Positions 33,516 to 41,791 of a DNA stretch of 49,492 nucleotides are shown piece after piece. Position numbers and translations under genes: made by a program. Origin of the DNA: JBEKHI01 sp050012355. Lineage in GTDB: Bacteria > Actinomycetota > Actinomycetes > Streptosporangiales > Streptosporangiaceae. The stretch spans positions 1 to 49,492 of the forward strand of contig JBEKHI010000006.1 of the NCBI GenBank assembly GCA_050012355.1, read 5' to 3'. Below the pieces are notes generated by a model. It was not told where the DNA came from, made no database searches, and saw only the letters and a list, made by a program, of their open reading frames with translations. Each line of letters opens with the position of its first letter. The first letter of the stretch is position 1.

Positions 33516-34109
33516 ATGTCCGAGCAGGTCGAAGCCGACGTGACCAGAATGGTCGGCCGGCACTGGGGTTGGGTGCTTGGCTTCGGTGTCATCACGATAC
33601 TCGCCGCCATCGCGGTACTCGCCTGGCCCGCGGAGACGCTGCTGGTGATCGCCGTCCTGTTCGGCTGCCAGCTCGTCATCTTCGGTGTCTACCGGTTCGT
33701 CGCGGCCTTCGCCTACAGCTTCCTGTCGGGCGGGATGCGCGCGCTGTTCGCGATCCTCGGCGTGCTGTCGCTGATCGTCGGGCTGTGGGCGATCCGGCAC
33801 GCTGGCCTGACGCTGCTGGCGCTCGCGGTGCTGCTCGGCATCTTCTGGATCATCAACGGCACCGTCGAGATCTTCACCGCGGCGACCGAGGGCAAGGACC
33901 TGCCGGGCCGCGGCTGGACGATCGCGATGGGCGTGCTCAGCGTGGTCGCCGGCATCATCGTGCTGGCCGACCCCGGCATCTCGCTGCTCACGCTCGCGAT
34001 CGTGCTCGGCTGCTGGCTGCTGGTCTTCGGCATCATGGAGATCGTCTCCGCGTTCCGGCTCCGGTCCGCGGCCCAGCCGTCCTCCGCCTACCGTCCCGCG
34101 CACGTCTGA
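33516..34109 (+). CDS. HdeD/DUF308 family membrane protein
   Basis: A 197-residue protein with six hydrophobic helices arranged as three similar hairpins (GWVLGFGVITILAAIAVLAWP, ALFAILGVLSLIVGLWA and TIAMGVLSVVAGIIVLADP regions), as in the HdeD acid-resistance/DUF308 family. The ribosome-binding site GGGGGGA is 6-7 nt before the ATG. The next gene begins 7 nt after the stop, so the two are probably co-transcribed. Its molecular role is unclear in actinobacteria. Confidence 0.85.
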   Translation: MSEQVEADVTRMVGRHWGWVLGFGVITILAAIAVLAWPAETLLVIAVLFGCQLVIFGVYRFVAAFAYSFLSGGMRALFAILGVLSLIVGLWAIRHAGLTLLALAVLLGIFWIINGTVEIFTAATEGKDLPGRGWTIAMGVLSVVAGIIVLADPGISLLTLAIVLGCWLLVFGIMEIVSAFRLRSAAQPSSAYRPAHV

Positions 34110-34116
34110 GGCCGCC

Positions 34117-35223
34117 ATGCTCACGGCCGAACTTAACCAGCGCGACCTCGCGTCGCTGCGGGCACCCCGCGAGTTCCCGGCGGTGTCGCTCATCATGCCG
34201 ACCCACCGCACCTACCCGGACAACAAGCAGGATCCGGTGCTGCTGCGGAACCTGCTCGAAGAGGCGAGTACCCGGCTGCACAACGCGAACCTGCCGCACG
34301 GCATGGCCGCCGAGGTGACCAGCGCCCTGGAAGCCGCCGCGGCCAGCGTCGATCGCAGCCACGCGGCCGAGGCCCTGGTGCTGTTCGCCGCGCCCGGCGG
34401 CGAGCACCACTCATTCGTTGTCCCGTATGTCCATCCGCAGCCCCGGGTGGCGATCGGGCAGTCGTTCGCGACCAGGGATCTGGTGGCCGCGCGGGAGCAC
34501 GTGTGGAACTACTGGGTGCTGGTGCTGTCCGAGCAGCCCACCCGGCTGTGGAGCGGCGTCGGCGAACAGCTGACGCAGTCCAACGCGGTGGGCTTCCCGA
34601 TGATGTACGCCGATAGCCTGCCCGACGAGCGAGGGCCAGTGCCGCATGCGCGCCGCGCCGAGCGGATCAAGAATGACCGGCGCGAGCAGTTCTTCCGGCA
34701 CATCTTCGGCGAGATGGTGACCGTGCTGGCCGACGACGGGCGCCCGCTCGTGGTCACCGGCGTCCCGCGCTACCTGTCCTACTTCGAGCAGCTCGCGCCG
34801 GCCGCGGTCAAGGGCCAGTTCATCGGTTCCGCCGAGGGTAGCTTCGGTGACGCGACCGGACCGGAGGTGGCCTCTATCATCGCCCCGGCGCTGATCGAGG
34901 AACGCGAACGCTGGCAGGACGAGGCGATCCGCCAGCTCGAGACCGCCAGGTCCGAGCGGCTGTTCGCCAGCGGCCTCACCCAGGTGTGGGACCTCGCGGC
35001 GGCCGGGCAGATCCGCGAACTGCTCGCCGAGGAAGGGTACCTGGCGCCCGCCCGCGAGTCCGGTGGCCACCTGCTCCCGCCGGGTGATCCGGCCGGCGAT
35101 CAGGTCGACGACGCCATCGACACGATCATGGACGCGGTGCTCGACGGCGGTGGCGAAGTGATCTTCGTCCCGGATGGCTCGCTGGCGGACTCCCACCGAG
35201 TCGCCGCGTCGCTACGTTACTAA
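34117..35223 (+). CDS. baeRF-like (bacterial archaeo-eukaryotic release-factor family) protein
   Basis: A 368-residue protein whose order of segments fits the baeRF group, relatives of eRF1/Pelota that are thought to act on ribosomes. These are FPAVSLIMPTHRTYPDNKQD, LLRNLLEEASTRL, EALVLFAAPGG, YWVLVLSEQPTRLW, RPLVVTGVPRYLSYFEQ and the end GGEVIFVPDGSLADSHRVAA. I see no GGQ motif. It is preceded by the HdeD-like gene (7 nt) and followed 10 nt later by a methyltransferase gene. The assignment is by pattern and less certain than most here. Confidence 0.6.
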   Translation: MLTAELNQRDLASLRAPREFPAVSLIMPTHRTYPDNKQDPVLLRNLLEEASTRLHNANLPHGMAAEVTSALEAAAASVDRSHAAEALVLFAAPGGEHHSFVVPYVHPQPRVAIGQSFATRDLVAAREHVWNYWVLVLSEQPTRLWSGVGEQLTQSNAVGFPMMYADSLPDERGPVPHARRAERIKNDRREQFFRHIFGEMVTVLADDGRPLVVTGVPRYLSYFEQLAPAAVKGQFIGSAEGSFGDATGPEVASIIAPALIEERERWQDEAIRQLETARSERLFASGLTQVWDLAAAGQIRELLAEEGYLAPARESGGHLLPPGDPAGDQVDDAIDTIMDAVLDGGGEVIFVPDGSLADSHRVAASLRY

Positions 35224-35233
35224 TCTGGACACC

Positions 35234-36004
35234 ATGAACCCGGACGAACGTGACACGCACGCGTACTCCTTCGGCGCCGCCGCGGCGGCCTACGACGAGC
35301 ACCGGCCGGATTACCCGGAGACGGCGGTGCGCTGGGCGCTTGAGCTCGCGCCCGGGCACCGGGTGCTTGACCTGGCGGCCGGGACCGGGAAGCTCACCCG
35401 GGTCCTGGCCAGCCTTGGCCTGGACGTGATCGCCGTCGAACCAGACGAGCAGATGCTCGCCGAGCTTCAGTCGAACCTGCCCTCGGTCACGGCGCTGTCC
35501 GGCCAGGCCGAGGACATCCCGTTGCTGAATTCCAGCGTGGACGCCGTGGTGGCCGGCCAGGCCATGCACTGGTTCGACATGGAGCAGGCGGGACCGGAGA
35601 TCGCGCGGGTACTCGTGCCGCAGGGGACGATCGGCGCGATGTGGAACTTCGACGACGACCGGGTGCCGTGGGTGGCGGCACTCGAGGAGGCCGCCGAGGA
35701 CACCGGCGGCGCGACGATGTCCCAGTGGCTATCGGGTGATCATGAATCGCATTTCGTCACCCCGTCGCTGCCCGGCCTGTTCGGCGAACTGGAACGGGCC
35801 GAGTTCCCGCACGGCCAGCTCCGCACCGCCGCCTCGCTGACCGCCACCATAGCGACCCACTCCCGGCTGCTCATGATGGAACCCGGAGACCGGGAGCGCG
35901 TGCTGTCGGCGGTCCGGGTTTTCCTTGAGTCTCACCCGGAGACGTCGGCGGGCGAATTCACCATGCCGATGGTCACGGCCGCGTTCCGCGCGGTCAGGTT
36001 GTAG
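35234..36004 (+). CDS. class I SAM-dependent methyltransferase
   Basis: A 256-residue methyltransferase. Motif I is VLDLAAGTGKLTRVLA, followed by the acidic SAM contact VIAVEPDEQML, GQAEDIPLLNSSVDAVVAGQAMHWFD and LVPQGTIGAMWN. The opening SFGAAAAAYDEHRPDYPE is usual for the UbiE/Methyltransf_11-like group. The ATG at 35234 follows the baeRF-like stop by 10 nt; the longer frame to 35174 overlaps that gene. The substrate is unknown. Confidence 0.88.
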   Translation: MNPDERDTHAYSFGAAAAAYDEHRPDYPETAVRWALELAPGHRVLDLAAGTGKLTRVLASLGLDVIAVEPDEQMLAELQSNLPSVTALSGQAEDIPLLNSSVDAVVAGQAMHWFDMEQAGPEIARVLVPQGTIGAMWNFDDDRVPWVAALEEAAEDTGGATMSQWLSGDHESHFVTPSLPGLFGELERAEFPHGQLRTAASLTATIATHSRLLMMEPGDRERVLSAVRVFLESHPETSAGEFTMPMVTAAFRAVRL

Positions 36005-36014
36005 AGTCCAGGTC

Positions 36015-36284
36015 GTGGAAACAGATCTTGACTCCCTGTCCTCGCACGAGCTGCACGACCGGGCGGTGAAGCGGGCGCTGAAGCACGGGGACGTCCGCTT
36101 CCTGTGGCAGCTGCTGCGGTCCATCCCGGCGGCCGAGGCGCTGGAGGGGAACGAGGGCGAGGTCACCGCCGACCTGACGAAGATGTCGGCGATGATCGCG
36201 GACGCCCTTGGTACCGGTGAGGGCAAGGAGGCGGATGCGCTCCGCCCCCTTTACCTTGACTACCTCACCAAGCACGGGGATTAG
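36015..36284 (+). CDS. conserved small actinobacterial protein, unknown function
   Basis: An 89-residue helical, acidic-tailed protein reading SSHELHDRAVKRALKHGDVR, FLWQLLRSIPAAEALEG and ALRPLYLDYLTKHGD. I recall similar sequences as hypothetical proteins of actinomycetes, without a known role. The start is GTG at 36015, 10 nt after the methyltransferase stop, so it is probably in the same transcript. Its TAG overlaps the stop of the convergent YceI gene. Confidence 0.7.
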   Translation: METDLDSLSSHELHDRAVKRALKHGDVRFLWQLLRSIPAAEALEGNEGEVTADLTKMSAMIADALGTGEGKEADALRPLYLDYLTKHGD

Positions 36285-36841
36285 TCCGTCTTAAGTACGC
36301 CTTCGACCTCGAGGGTGATCGACACCTTGTCGCTGACCGCGACACCGCCGGGGACACCGGGGATCGGGCCGTTGAAGCTCACCCCGAAGTCCAGCCGGTT
36401 GATCTCGCCCTGAGCGGAGAATCCGGACCGGGTGCCGCCGTAGGCGTCCGGGCCGAAGCCGTTGATCTCAAGCTGCAGGCTGATCGGCTTGGTGACATCC
36501 TTGATGGTCAGGTCGCCGTCGAGCAGGAAGCCGTCCTCGCCGTCGGAGCGGACCCCGGTGGACTTGAAGGTCATCTGCGCGTGCTTGTCCACCTCGAAGA
36601 AGTCGGCGCTGCGGATGTGCCCGTCGCGCTGCTCGTTGCCGGTGTTCACCGACGACAGGTCGATCGACGCGTTGACGGTGGACTCCAGCGGGTTCTCCCC
36701 GGTCGTGAAGGTCCCCTCGAACGTGTCGAACCGCCCGCGTACCTTGCTCACCATCATGTGCCGGACGACGAACGAGACCTCCGAGTGCACGGGGTCAATC
36801 GTCCAGGTACCGGCGACGTAGCCGGGAATCTCCGTGGACAT
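36281..36841 (-). CDS. YceI family protein
   Basis: A 186-residue lipocalin-like beta-barrel that binds isoprenoid or polyprenoid-type ligands in characterised relatives. Marks are GTWTIDPVHSEVSFVVRHMM at the N-terminus, GHIRSADFFEVDKHAQMTF and DLTIKDVTKPISLQ. There is no signal peptide. Two ATG codons lie together (36844, 36841); GGAGG lies 4 nt before the second. A promoter TTGACG-18 nt-TACGAT (36917-36922, 36893-36898) is seen upstream, its -35 inside the palindrome at 36908. Confidence 0.92.
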   Translation of the reverse strand: MSTEIPGYVAGTWTIDPVHSEVSFVVRHMMVSKVRGRFDTFEGTFTTGENPLESTVNASIDLSSVNTGNEQRDGHIRSADFFEVDKHAQMTFKSTGVRSDGEDGFLLDGDLTIKDVTKPISLQLEINGFGPDAYGGTRSGFSAQGEINRLDFGVSFNGPIPGVPGGVAVSDKVSITLEVEGVLKTD

Positions 36842-36892
36842 CATTCCTCCAGTTAGAAGTGGGGCTGCTTCCTGATCGTACGTTAGTTCTTA

Positions 36893-36925
36893 ATCGTAAC
36901 TGGTAGATACTTGACGCGTCAAGTA
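36893..36925 (-). promoter_or_regulatory. yceI promoter overlapped by an 18-bp palindromic operator
   Basis: TACTTGACGCGTCAAGTA (36908-36925) is a perfect 18-bp palindrome. Read leftward, its half supplies the -35 TTGACG of a promoter whose -10 TACGAT lies at 36893-36898, with an 18-nt spacer. A dimer bound here would block RNA polymerase at yceI. The divergent HxlR-type gene, 37 nt away, is the obvious regulator. Confidence 0.65.
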
Positions 36926-36961
36926 CTGTCGGCACCAGTGTTTCATCTGTAACCTAGGTAT

Positions 36962-37348
36962 ATGACCTCAATGGCCGACGATCCGGCCGCCGCGCCGCCC
37001 GTCGCCTGTCATCATCGCGAGATACTCAACCGGATCGGCGATAAGTGGGCCATTTACGCGGTCGGACGGCTCGCCGATGGCCCGTTGCGGTTTTCCGAAC
37101 TGCTACGCGGCATCGACGGCATCACCGCCCGGATGCTCACTGTAACCCTGCGCGGACTTGAGCGCGACGGCATCGTGACCCGCACCATGCACCCCGTCAT
37201 CCCGCCCCGGGTTGACTACGCGCTGACGCCGCTCGGCCGGACGTTGCTCGACATCATCGGGCAGCTCATCGCCTGGGCCGGCGATCACGCCGCCGAGATC
37301 GCGGTCGCGCAGGCCGACTACGACACCCGAGGCGAGTGCACCAATTAG
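36962..37348 (+). CDS. HxlR-family winged-helix transcriptional regulator
   Basis: A 128-residue HxlR regulator. The N-terminal Cys in PVACHHREIL, which may sense oxidation or electrophiles in this family, is followed by the winged helix: WAIYAVGRLADGPLRFSELLRGIDGITARMLTVTLRGLERDGIV, then TPLGRTLLDII. ATG codons lie at 36962 and 36971. It is divergent from yceI with a shared palindrome, which points to control of yceI and itself. Confidence 0.9.
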   Translation: MTSMADDPAAAPPVACHHREILNRIGDKWAIYAVGRLADGPLRFSELLRGIDGITARMLTVTLRGLERDGIVTRTMHPVIPPRVDYALTPLGRTLLDIIGQLIAWAGDHAAEIAVAQADYDTRGECTN

Positions 37349-37982
37349 GCCATAACGGCGCGACTGGCTGTCCAGGGGCCTGCCGCTCGTCACCCGGGTG
37401 ATAGAGCCCGGCCAGCCAGGCGGCACCCCGTGCGTACAGCCGCTCCACCTCCGGGCCACGCAGCCCGGGCATGTCCGTCTTGACCGGGTACCCGATCCTG
37501 GTCTGCAGGTACGCGAGATGCCGGTAGCCCTCGGGAAAGGCCGCCAGCAGTTCCGGGTCGAGCCGCAGGTCCGCGGCGGGGTCCACCGGGTCGAGGCGGT
37601 CCTTCTCGTAGATGGGCTGGCGCAGGAGGATTCGCCACTCGCCGTTTTGGCGGGCAAAGAAATCGTAGAAGCGGCCGGTGCACGCTACGTCGCACTCCCA
37701 GCCATCTACGGTCGCGCGCTGCATGATCGTCATCCGGGTCTGCGAGATGGCGCGGTCGCCCCGGATGTCGGCCACACAGGCTCCGGTGAAGTGCAGGATG
37801 CTGACGCCCTTCGCCCAGCCCTCCTGGCTGACCCGGATGAAGTCCTCCTTCGGCCCCTGGAACCAGGTCGCCATCATGTACCCGTCGTCATGCCACTGCT
37901 CGCGGAACGTGTCCCAGTCCCCCGAGTCCCGGGCGATGGCCCACCGCTCCACAACCTGCCTGATGGCGAGTGCGTCCTCCAC
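37266..37982 (-). CDS. SnoaL-like (NTF2-fold) protein
   Basis: A 238-residue protein. The first 130 residues are a SnoaL/NTF2-like alpha+beta cone (IRQVVERWAIARDSGDWDTFREQWHDDGYM, FYDFFARQNGEWRILLRQPIYEKDRLDP), and the next part (PELLAAFPEGYRHLAYLQ) is common in the SnoaL_4-like group. Relatives usually end near the segment RGAAWLAG. This frame continues about 40 residues further as a basic tail antisense to the last 83 nt of the HxlR gene. Confidence 0.8.
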   Translation of the reverse strand: MEDALAIRQVVERWAIARDSGDWDTFREQWHDDGYMMATWFQGPKEDFIRVSQEGWAKGVSILHFTGACVADIRGDRAISQTRMTIMQRATVDGWECDVACTGRFYDFFARQNGEWRILLRQPIYEKDRLDPVDPAADLRLDPELLAAFPEGYRHLAYLQTRIGYPVKTDMPGLRGPEVERLYARGAAWLAGLYHPGDERQAPGQPVAPLWPNWCTRLGCRSRPARPRSRRRDRRPRR

Positions 37983-38025
37983 TGATCCTCCCTTGGTCGG
38001 CTGTCACCACAGTAAAGTTTGGACC

Positions 38026-39183
38026 ATGACTGCCGCCGATGATCGGGTACGAGTTCTCCTGGGGCGCAGCTCGGCGCTGCGGCGGGAGCTCGCCGACTTC
38101 GCCAGGCAGCCCCGGTTCGAGGAGCACCTGGCTCCGTTGCTCGGACGAGCGGCCGGGTCCGCGGGCCTGACCGAGGCTCAGCTGGTCAACGCGGTGGACG
38201 CGTTCATCATGCTGCACCGGTTCAAGGACGGCAGCGGGGTGATCGACCGCTTTCTGCAGTCACGCCGGGATCTTGACGCTTCGGACCGGGAACTGCTGCT
38301 GCGCTGGAAAGAGCCGGTCGACGGCGTCTTCGAGATCGTGCGGGTCTCCGGCGGCGCGACCGTCCTGGTGAACCTGCTCGATGAGCTGAGATACCGCGCG
38401 TACGCCAGCCTGACGCAGAACATCGCCGATCTCGGGCCGGACATCGTGTTCGTGGCCGGGCGCCTGGTCCCGCTCGACGACGAAAACTGGGTGATCTCCG
38501 GCATCGTGCAGGCGTTCACCTCGCAGATGGGCCACGAGATCGCCAGGTCCGTGATGGAGCTAGCCGCCGAGTACCCGTGGCTGATGTTCCACAACCCGGA
38601 GAAGGTCAAGCTCGGCTGGGAGCACATGCACCGGGACCGGGCGGCCTTCATCGAGTTCTTCGGCTCGGACGAGGTCATTCTCGCTCCTGGAGACGCCCAG
38701 GAGCGGATGAAGGCCTACCAGCAATGGCGCCGGGAACAGACCCCGGCGGTCGACCCGGTGCTCGGTGAGCTGCCGGGCACCGACGTGAACTTCGAGTTGC
38801 CGGACCCGTTCTTCGAGCACGACTCCGTGGGGCTGGTGTACGACCAGACCGACGGCCTGATGTTCCTCCCTGGCTACGGAACGCTGCGGGCGCTGTTCGA
38901 GAACCCTGCTCTCGTCAACGACCGGTGGTACGCCGACGCGCTGCGCGGGTACCTGGAATCGGACTCGATCAAGCCGGCCCCGCTGCGGCGGCTGGCCGGA
39001 ACTTACCCCGCGAACACCGACCTGCTGCTCGCGAAGGTCCTCGGTAAGCCCTCTTTCACCTGGACCGTCAAGGGCGACGCGCTGCTCCGCAAGCACAAGC
39101 CCTGGTACTACCGACGCGAGCCGCTCCCGCCCATCGCGCTGATCAGCGACCGGGTCCGCGCGATCATGCTGCAAGTGAGCTGA
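38026..39183 (+). CDS. uncharacterised 385-residue cytosolic protein
   Basis: I do not recognise a family with confidence. The protein is soluble, has no signal peptide or membrane helix, and is mixed alpha/beta. Its middle has the segment DASDRELLLRWKEPVDGVFEIVRV, then DIVFVAGRLVPLDDENWVISG, reminiscent of bacterial proteins found with SEC-C motifs, but no SEC-C cysteines are present. The ATG at 38026 lies 43 nt beyond the divergent SnoaL-like start. The frame is open further upstream but only as antisense shadow. Confidence 0.75.
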   Translation: MTAADDRVRVLLGRSSALRRELADFARQPRFEEHLAPLLGRAAGSAGLTEAQLVNAVDAFIMLHRFKDGSGVIDRFLQSRRDLDASDRELLLRWKEPVDGVFEIVRVSGGATVLVNLLDELRYRAYASLTQNIADLGPDIVFVAGRLVPLDDENWVISGIVQAFTSQMGHEIARSVMELAAEYPWLMFHNPEKVKLGWEHMHRDRAAFIEFFGSDEVILAPGDAQERMKAYQQWRREQTPAVDPVLGELPGTDVNFELPDPFFEHDSVGLVYDQTDGLMFLPGYGTLRALFENPALVNDRWYADALRGYLESDSIKPAPLRRLAGTYPANTDLLLAKVLGKPSFTWTVKGDALLRKHKPWYYRREPLPPIALISDRVRAIMLQVS

Positions 39184-39222
39184 CCGGGCGGGGGCCGCGA
39201 CAGCACCTCGGCACCCGTGCCC

Positions 39223-39275
39223 GGTTACAGTGGAAACGTACCGTCGCCCCGAGACGGTGGATTTCCACTGTAACC
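39223..39275. repeat. interrupted inverted repeat between convergent genes
   Basis: The outer arms GGTTACAGTGGAAA (39223-39236) and TTTCCACTGTAACC (39262-39275) are perfect. Inside them ACCGTC/GACGGT (39240-39245, 39253-39258) form a second stem after a 3-nt internal loop on each side. It lies between the convergent 385-residue protein gene and GtrA gene, where it could end both transcripts. It shares no core with families A and B. Confidence 0.85.
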
Positions 39276-39293
39276 GCGCCGCGCCTATAACAG

Positions 39294-39911
39294 TTATCCG
39301 GCTGTGGGCGTCTTGGCCGAGGATGACGCCATCTCGTCCGGTGCGGGGGTCTCCGCCGCGGGGGCGTCCAGCTTTTCGGGGTGGCCCGGCGCGGGGAGGC
39401 CGTCCGCCGCGTCCGTCGAGCCCTTGCTCTTATCGGCAAACAGTATGTAGTGGAAGATCACGAACCGCATCAGGAACGTGATGATGTTGGCCAGCAGGTA
39501 GATGCCCTCAACGACTATCACCTTGTGCAGGCCGGACAGGTGGTGCCACGCGGCCAGGCGGTAGCCGAGCTTGGTGGCGGCGGTGGAGATGACGGTCGCA
39601 ATAGCGAAGACGACCCAGAACGGGATAGTCTCGCGCAGCACGTCCGGCTTGCCCTTGCGCTCCCACGCCCGCCGGCTCAGCACGTAGCTGACGACGGCCC
39701 CGCCGATCTGGCTGATCAAAGCCGCGGCTACGGCATCTACCCCGGTGGCCGCGCATAGCCCGACCAAGATCAGGCTGGTCGCCAGTGCCAGGGCGGACAC
39801 TCCCATAAACCGGACGAAACGCGCGTTGGTGTAGCGGGCGAAGCGCGCGTTGGCATAACCGCGCAGCCAGCTCCGCGTGCCCGCCACGAGCCCGCTCTGA
39901 CTCAGTCCCAC
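39294..39911 (-). CDS. GtrA family membrane protein
   Basis: A 205-residue, four-helix GtrA-like protein (FVRFMGVSALALATSLILVG, SQIGGAVVSYVLSRRAWERKGK, VFAIATVISTAATKLGYRLA, NIITFLMRFVIFHYILF), with a hydrophilic Ala/Pro/Asp-rich C-terminal tail. The N-terminus contains a short duplication, NARFARYTNARFVRF. The start is taken at GTG 39911, with GGAGGA 5-6 nt upstream; TTG at 39914 is possible. A role in moving polyprenyl-linked sugars is likely by family. The sequence TTACT-CA-AGTAA at 39937-39948 lies just upstream. Confidence 0.87.
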   Translation of the reverse strand: MGLSQSGLVAGTRSWLRGYANARFARYTNARFVRFMGVSALALATSLILVGLCAATGVDAVAAALISQIGGAVVSYVLSRRAWERKGKPDVLRETIPFWVVFAIATVISTAATKLGYRLAAWHHLSGLHKVIVVEGIYLLANIITFLMRFVIFHYILFADKSKGSTDAADGLPAPGHPEKLDAPAAETPAPDEMASSSAKTPTAG

Positions 39912-40167
39912 CAAGGTCCTCCAGGATTAATTAACGTTACTCAAGTAAACAACACGGGCCCCGCAGACTGTCGGGCCATCCCGGAAGCGCCGTATTTGCC
40001 CGAGTCTGGAGAGATGATTCGGTCACGTATCCCGTTAAGGGAGGTTATCCGGCGAAACCGGGTACCGGCGTCAAGCTCAGCAAACTCCCAGAATCCCGCC
40101 TGTGCCAGTGCCAGCGGAAACGCTGTAACGTGCACCGCCGGTGGCGGGATCCAACCGCTGAATCATT

Positions 40168-41448
40168 TTACAGGTAAGGCAGCCGCTCAAGCTCATCGCC
40201 GGCCGCGTCGCGGGCTGTGAGGTGAGTGCTGGAACTGGTTTCGCTCAGGCCGACGATGGCGGGTATGACGAAGGTGCCTCCGCCGAGCGTCGCCTCGGCG
40301 TCGGGTTCTCGGGCGCGGCTCAACGTGATCGACGCTACCCGGTCATCGTTGACCAGGCCGACTACCGCTACGGTGCCGCTGGAGTTGCCGCGGAAGTCGT
40401 AGTAGAACCTGGTCGCCGTGATCGTCTCGCCGACGACCGCGAACTCGCCGAGCGGGCACTGCCGGGGGCCGAATTCGAAGACGAACAGGCCGTCCTCTTG
40501 GCACGGGGTGTACCAGCCAAGCAGGTGCCCGTACCGGCCAAGCTGGACCGGTTCCGCATCGGTCAGTTCCAGATAGACGCCGGGTACCCACTGGGCGGGG
40601 TCGACGACCGGCGGCGCGTCGGCGGCCGCGATGGCAGCGGCCAGGCGCCGCCCGGCCGGCGATTCACGATCGGCGCGAGGGGCCGGCCGGTCCACGACGC
40701 CCGCTGCCCGGCCCGGCAGCGCGTCCGCCGCGACGATATCGCCGGTCCGGTTGTGGTTGATCCGGAACACCAGGCCGGCAGGCGTCACGGTGAAGGCGTT
40801 CGGCACCACGAAGATGCCGTCCACGATGACCACCTGCTGCCTGGCCATCAGGTCGGTCGGCCGCTCCAGTGACAGGCTGGTCACCTCGGGTGCCACGACG
40901 CCGGCCATCGTGCCGGACGCGGTGTGGAACGTCAGCGTGGCCTGCCCAGGTGGCGGCGGGATGTCGGCGGGCCCGGACAGCGTGATCGTCGTCGGCGTGA
41001 GCTCGCAGAACCGCGGCCCGGCCGCGGTGGCGAACGCGACTACCGTGACCCCGTTGTGGTGCATGGTAAGCAGCGGCCGCCATTCGCCCAGCTCCGGGTA
41101 CCCGCTGGTGCACCGTTTGATGTCGGCCTCGTCCGCCCAGCCGGGGCGGGCGTGATAACGGTTCGCCACAGTGAGCACAAGCGACGCGGGCTCCTGGGTC
41201 TCCGGCGGCAGGACCAAGGTCGCCAGGTGCTGACGGAGCTTGGGCCAGCTGGCGAAGCCGTAGCTGCGGGCTAGGACGAACTGCGCCGAGTCCAGCGAGA
41301 ACGTGTCAATCGCCGCACCGTTGGGCTGGTGTTCCGCCACTAGCGCGAGAGCCTTGGGGTGTCGGGAGCGCACCGAGCGCTGCAGCAGTTTGGCCTGCTT
41401 CTTCAGCTGCTCAAGGCTGGGACGTTCGGGCAGGGGGACGGCCGACAT
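40168..41448 (-). CDS. uncharacterised protein with an actinobacterial helical N-terminal domain
   Basis: 426 residues. The first about 75 residues (LPERPSLEQLKKQAKLLQRS, LARSYGFASWPKLRQHL) are a helical module that often precedes ankyrin repeats or other domains in actinobacterial proteins. No ankyrin repeats follow. The rest is beta-rich with many Val/Thr strands and no catalytic motif I recognise; it looks like two related beta domains (GIFVVPNAFTVTPAGLVFRI and GTFVIPAIVGLSE). AAAGGAGG, a near-perfect ribosome-binding site, lies 6 nt before the ATG, so good expression is expected. Confidence 0.75.
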   Translation of the reverse strand: MSAVPLPERPSLEQLKKQAKLLQRSVRSRHPKALALVAEHQPNGAAIDTFSLDSAQFVLARSYGFASWPKLRQHLATLVLPPETQEPASLVLTVANRYHARPGWADEADIKRCTSGYPELGEWRPLLTMHHNGVTVVAFATAAGPRFCELTPTTITLSGPADIPPPPGQATLTFHTASGTMAGVVAPEVTSLSLERPTDLMARQQVVIVDGIFVVPNAFTVTPAGLVFRINHNRTGDIVAADALPGRAAGVVDRPAPRADRESPAGRRLAAAIAAADAPPVVDPAQWVPGVYLELTDAEPVQLGRYGHLLGWYTPCQEDGLFVFEFGPRQCPLGEFAVVGETITATRFYYDFRGNSSGTVAVVGLVNDDRVASITLSRAREPDAEATLGGGTFVIPAIVGLSETSSSTHLTARDAAGDELERLPYL

Positions 41449-41791
41449 CGCGACCTCCTTTTCCGTGCCTGCGGTCCGCCGGTCAGGCCGAAAGGAGGAT
41501 GGCCACGCGACAAGGTCAGCTGAGCATGTCTGGTGGGCTTAGCCCTGCCCGCGGACCCGGAGGCGCCCAGCACGCCCTCACCAATAACATAGCGCGCTCT
41601 CCGACCGTCGTCGGTGATAATCGTTCTTGAACGGCAAGGTCGGAGGTGATCACGGTGCACCTGGTGGGTGCGGCTCGCCGACGCGCCGATGCTGACCTGT
41701 GTGCCCGTGCATGATCACCGGTTCGGGCCGTGCACGCTGCCGGACGAGATCACCGCCGCAGCCGGCACCAGGCACGCCGCGAGCTACGCGC
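41449..41791. other. 343-nt gap with no supportable gene
   Basis: It lies between the start of the 426-residue protein gene and the stop of the GH15 gene. It holds a GGTGATCA (41646-41653) and a TGATCACC (41713-41720) that form an inverted pair, and CCGAC-CGT-CGTCGG near 41601. A 43-codon frame at 41499-41630 abuts AAAGGAGG, but the Shine-Dalgarno has no spacer, so it is not called. Confidence 0.5.

Noticed and set aside
39941..40135. 64-residue leftward ORF in the gap upstream of the GtrA gene
   Set aside because: No ribosome-binding site and no family resemblance.
41499..41630. 43-codon ORF beside AAAGGAGG
   Set aside because: The Shine-Dalgarno abuts the ATG with no spacer, and the peptide has no recognisable feature.
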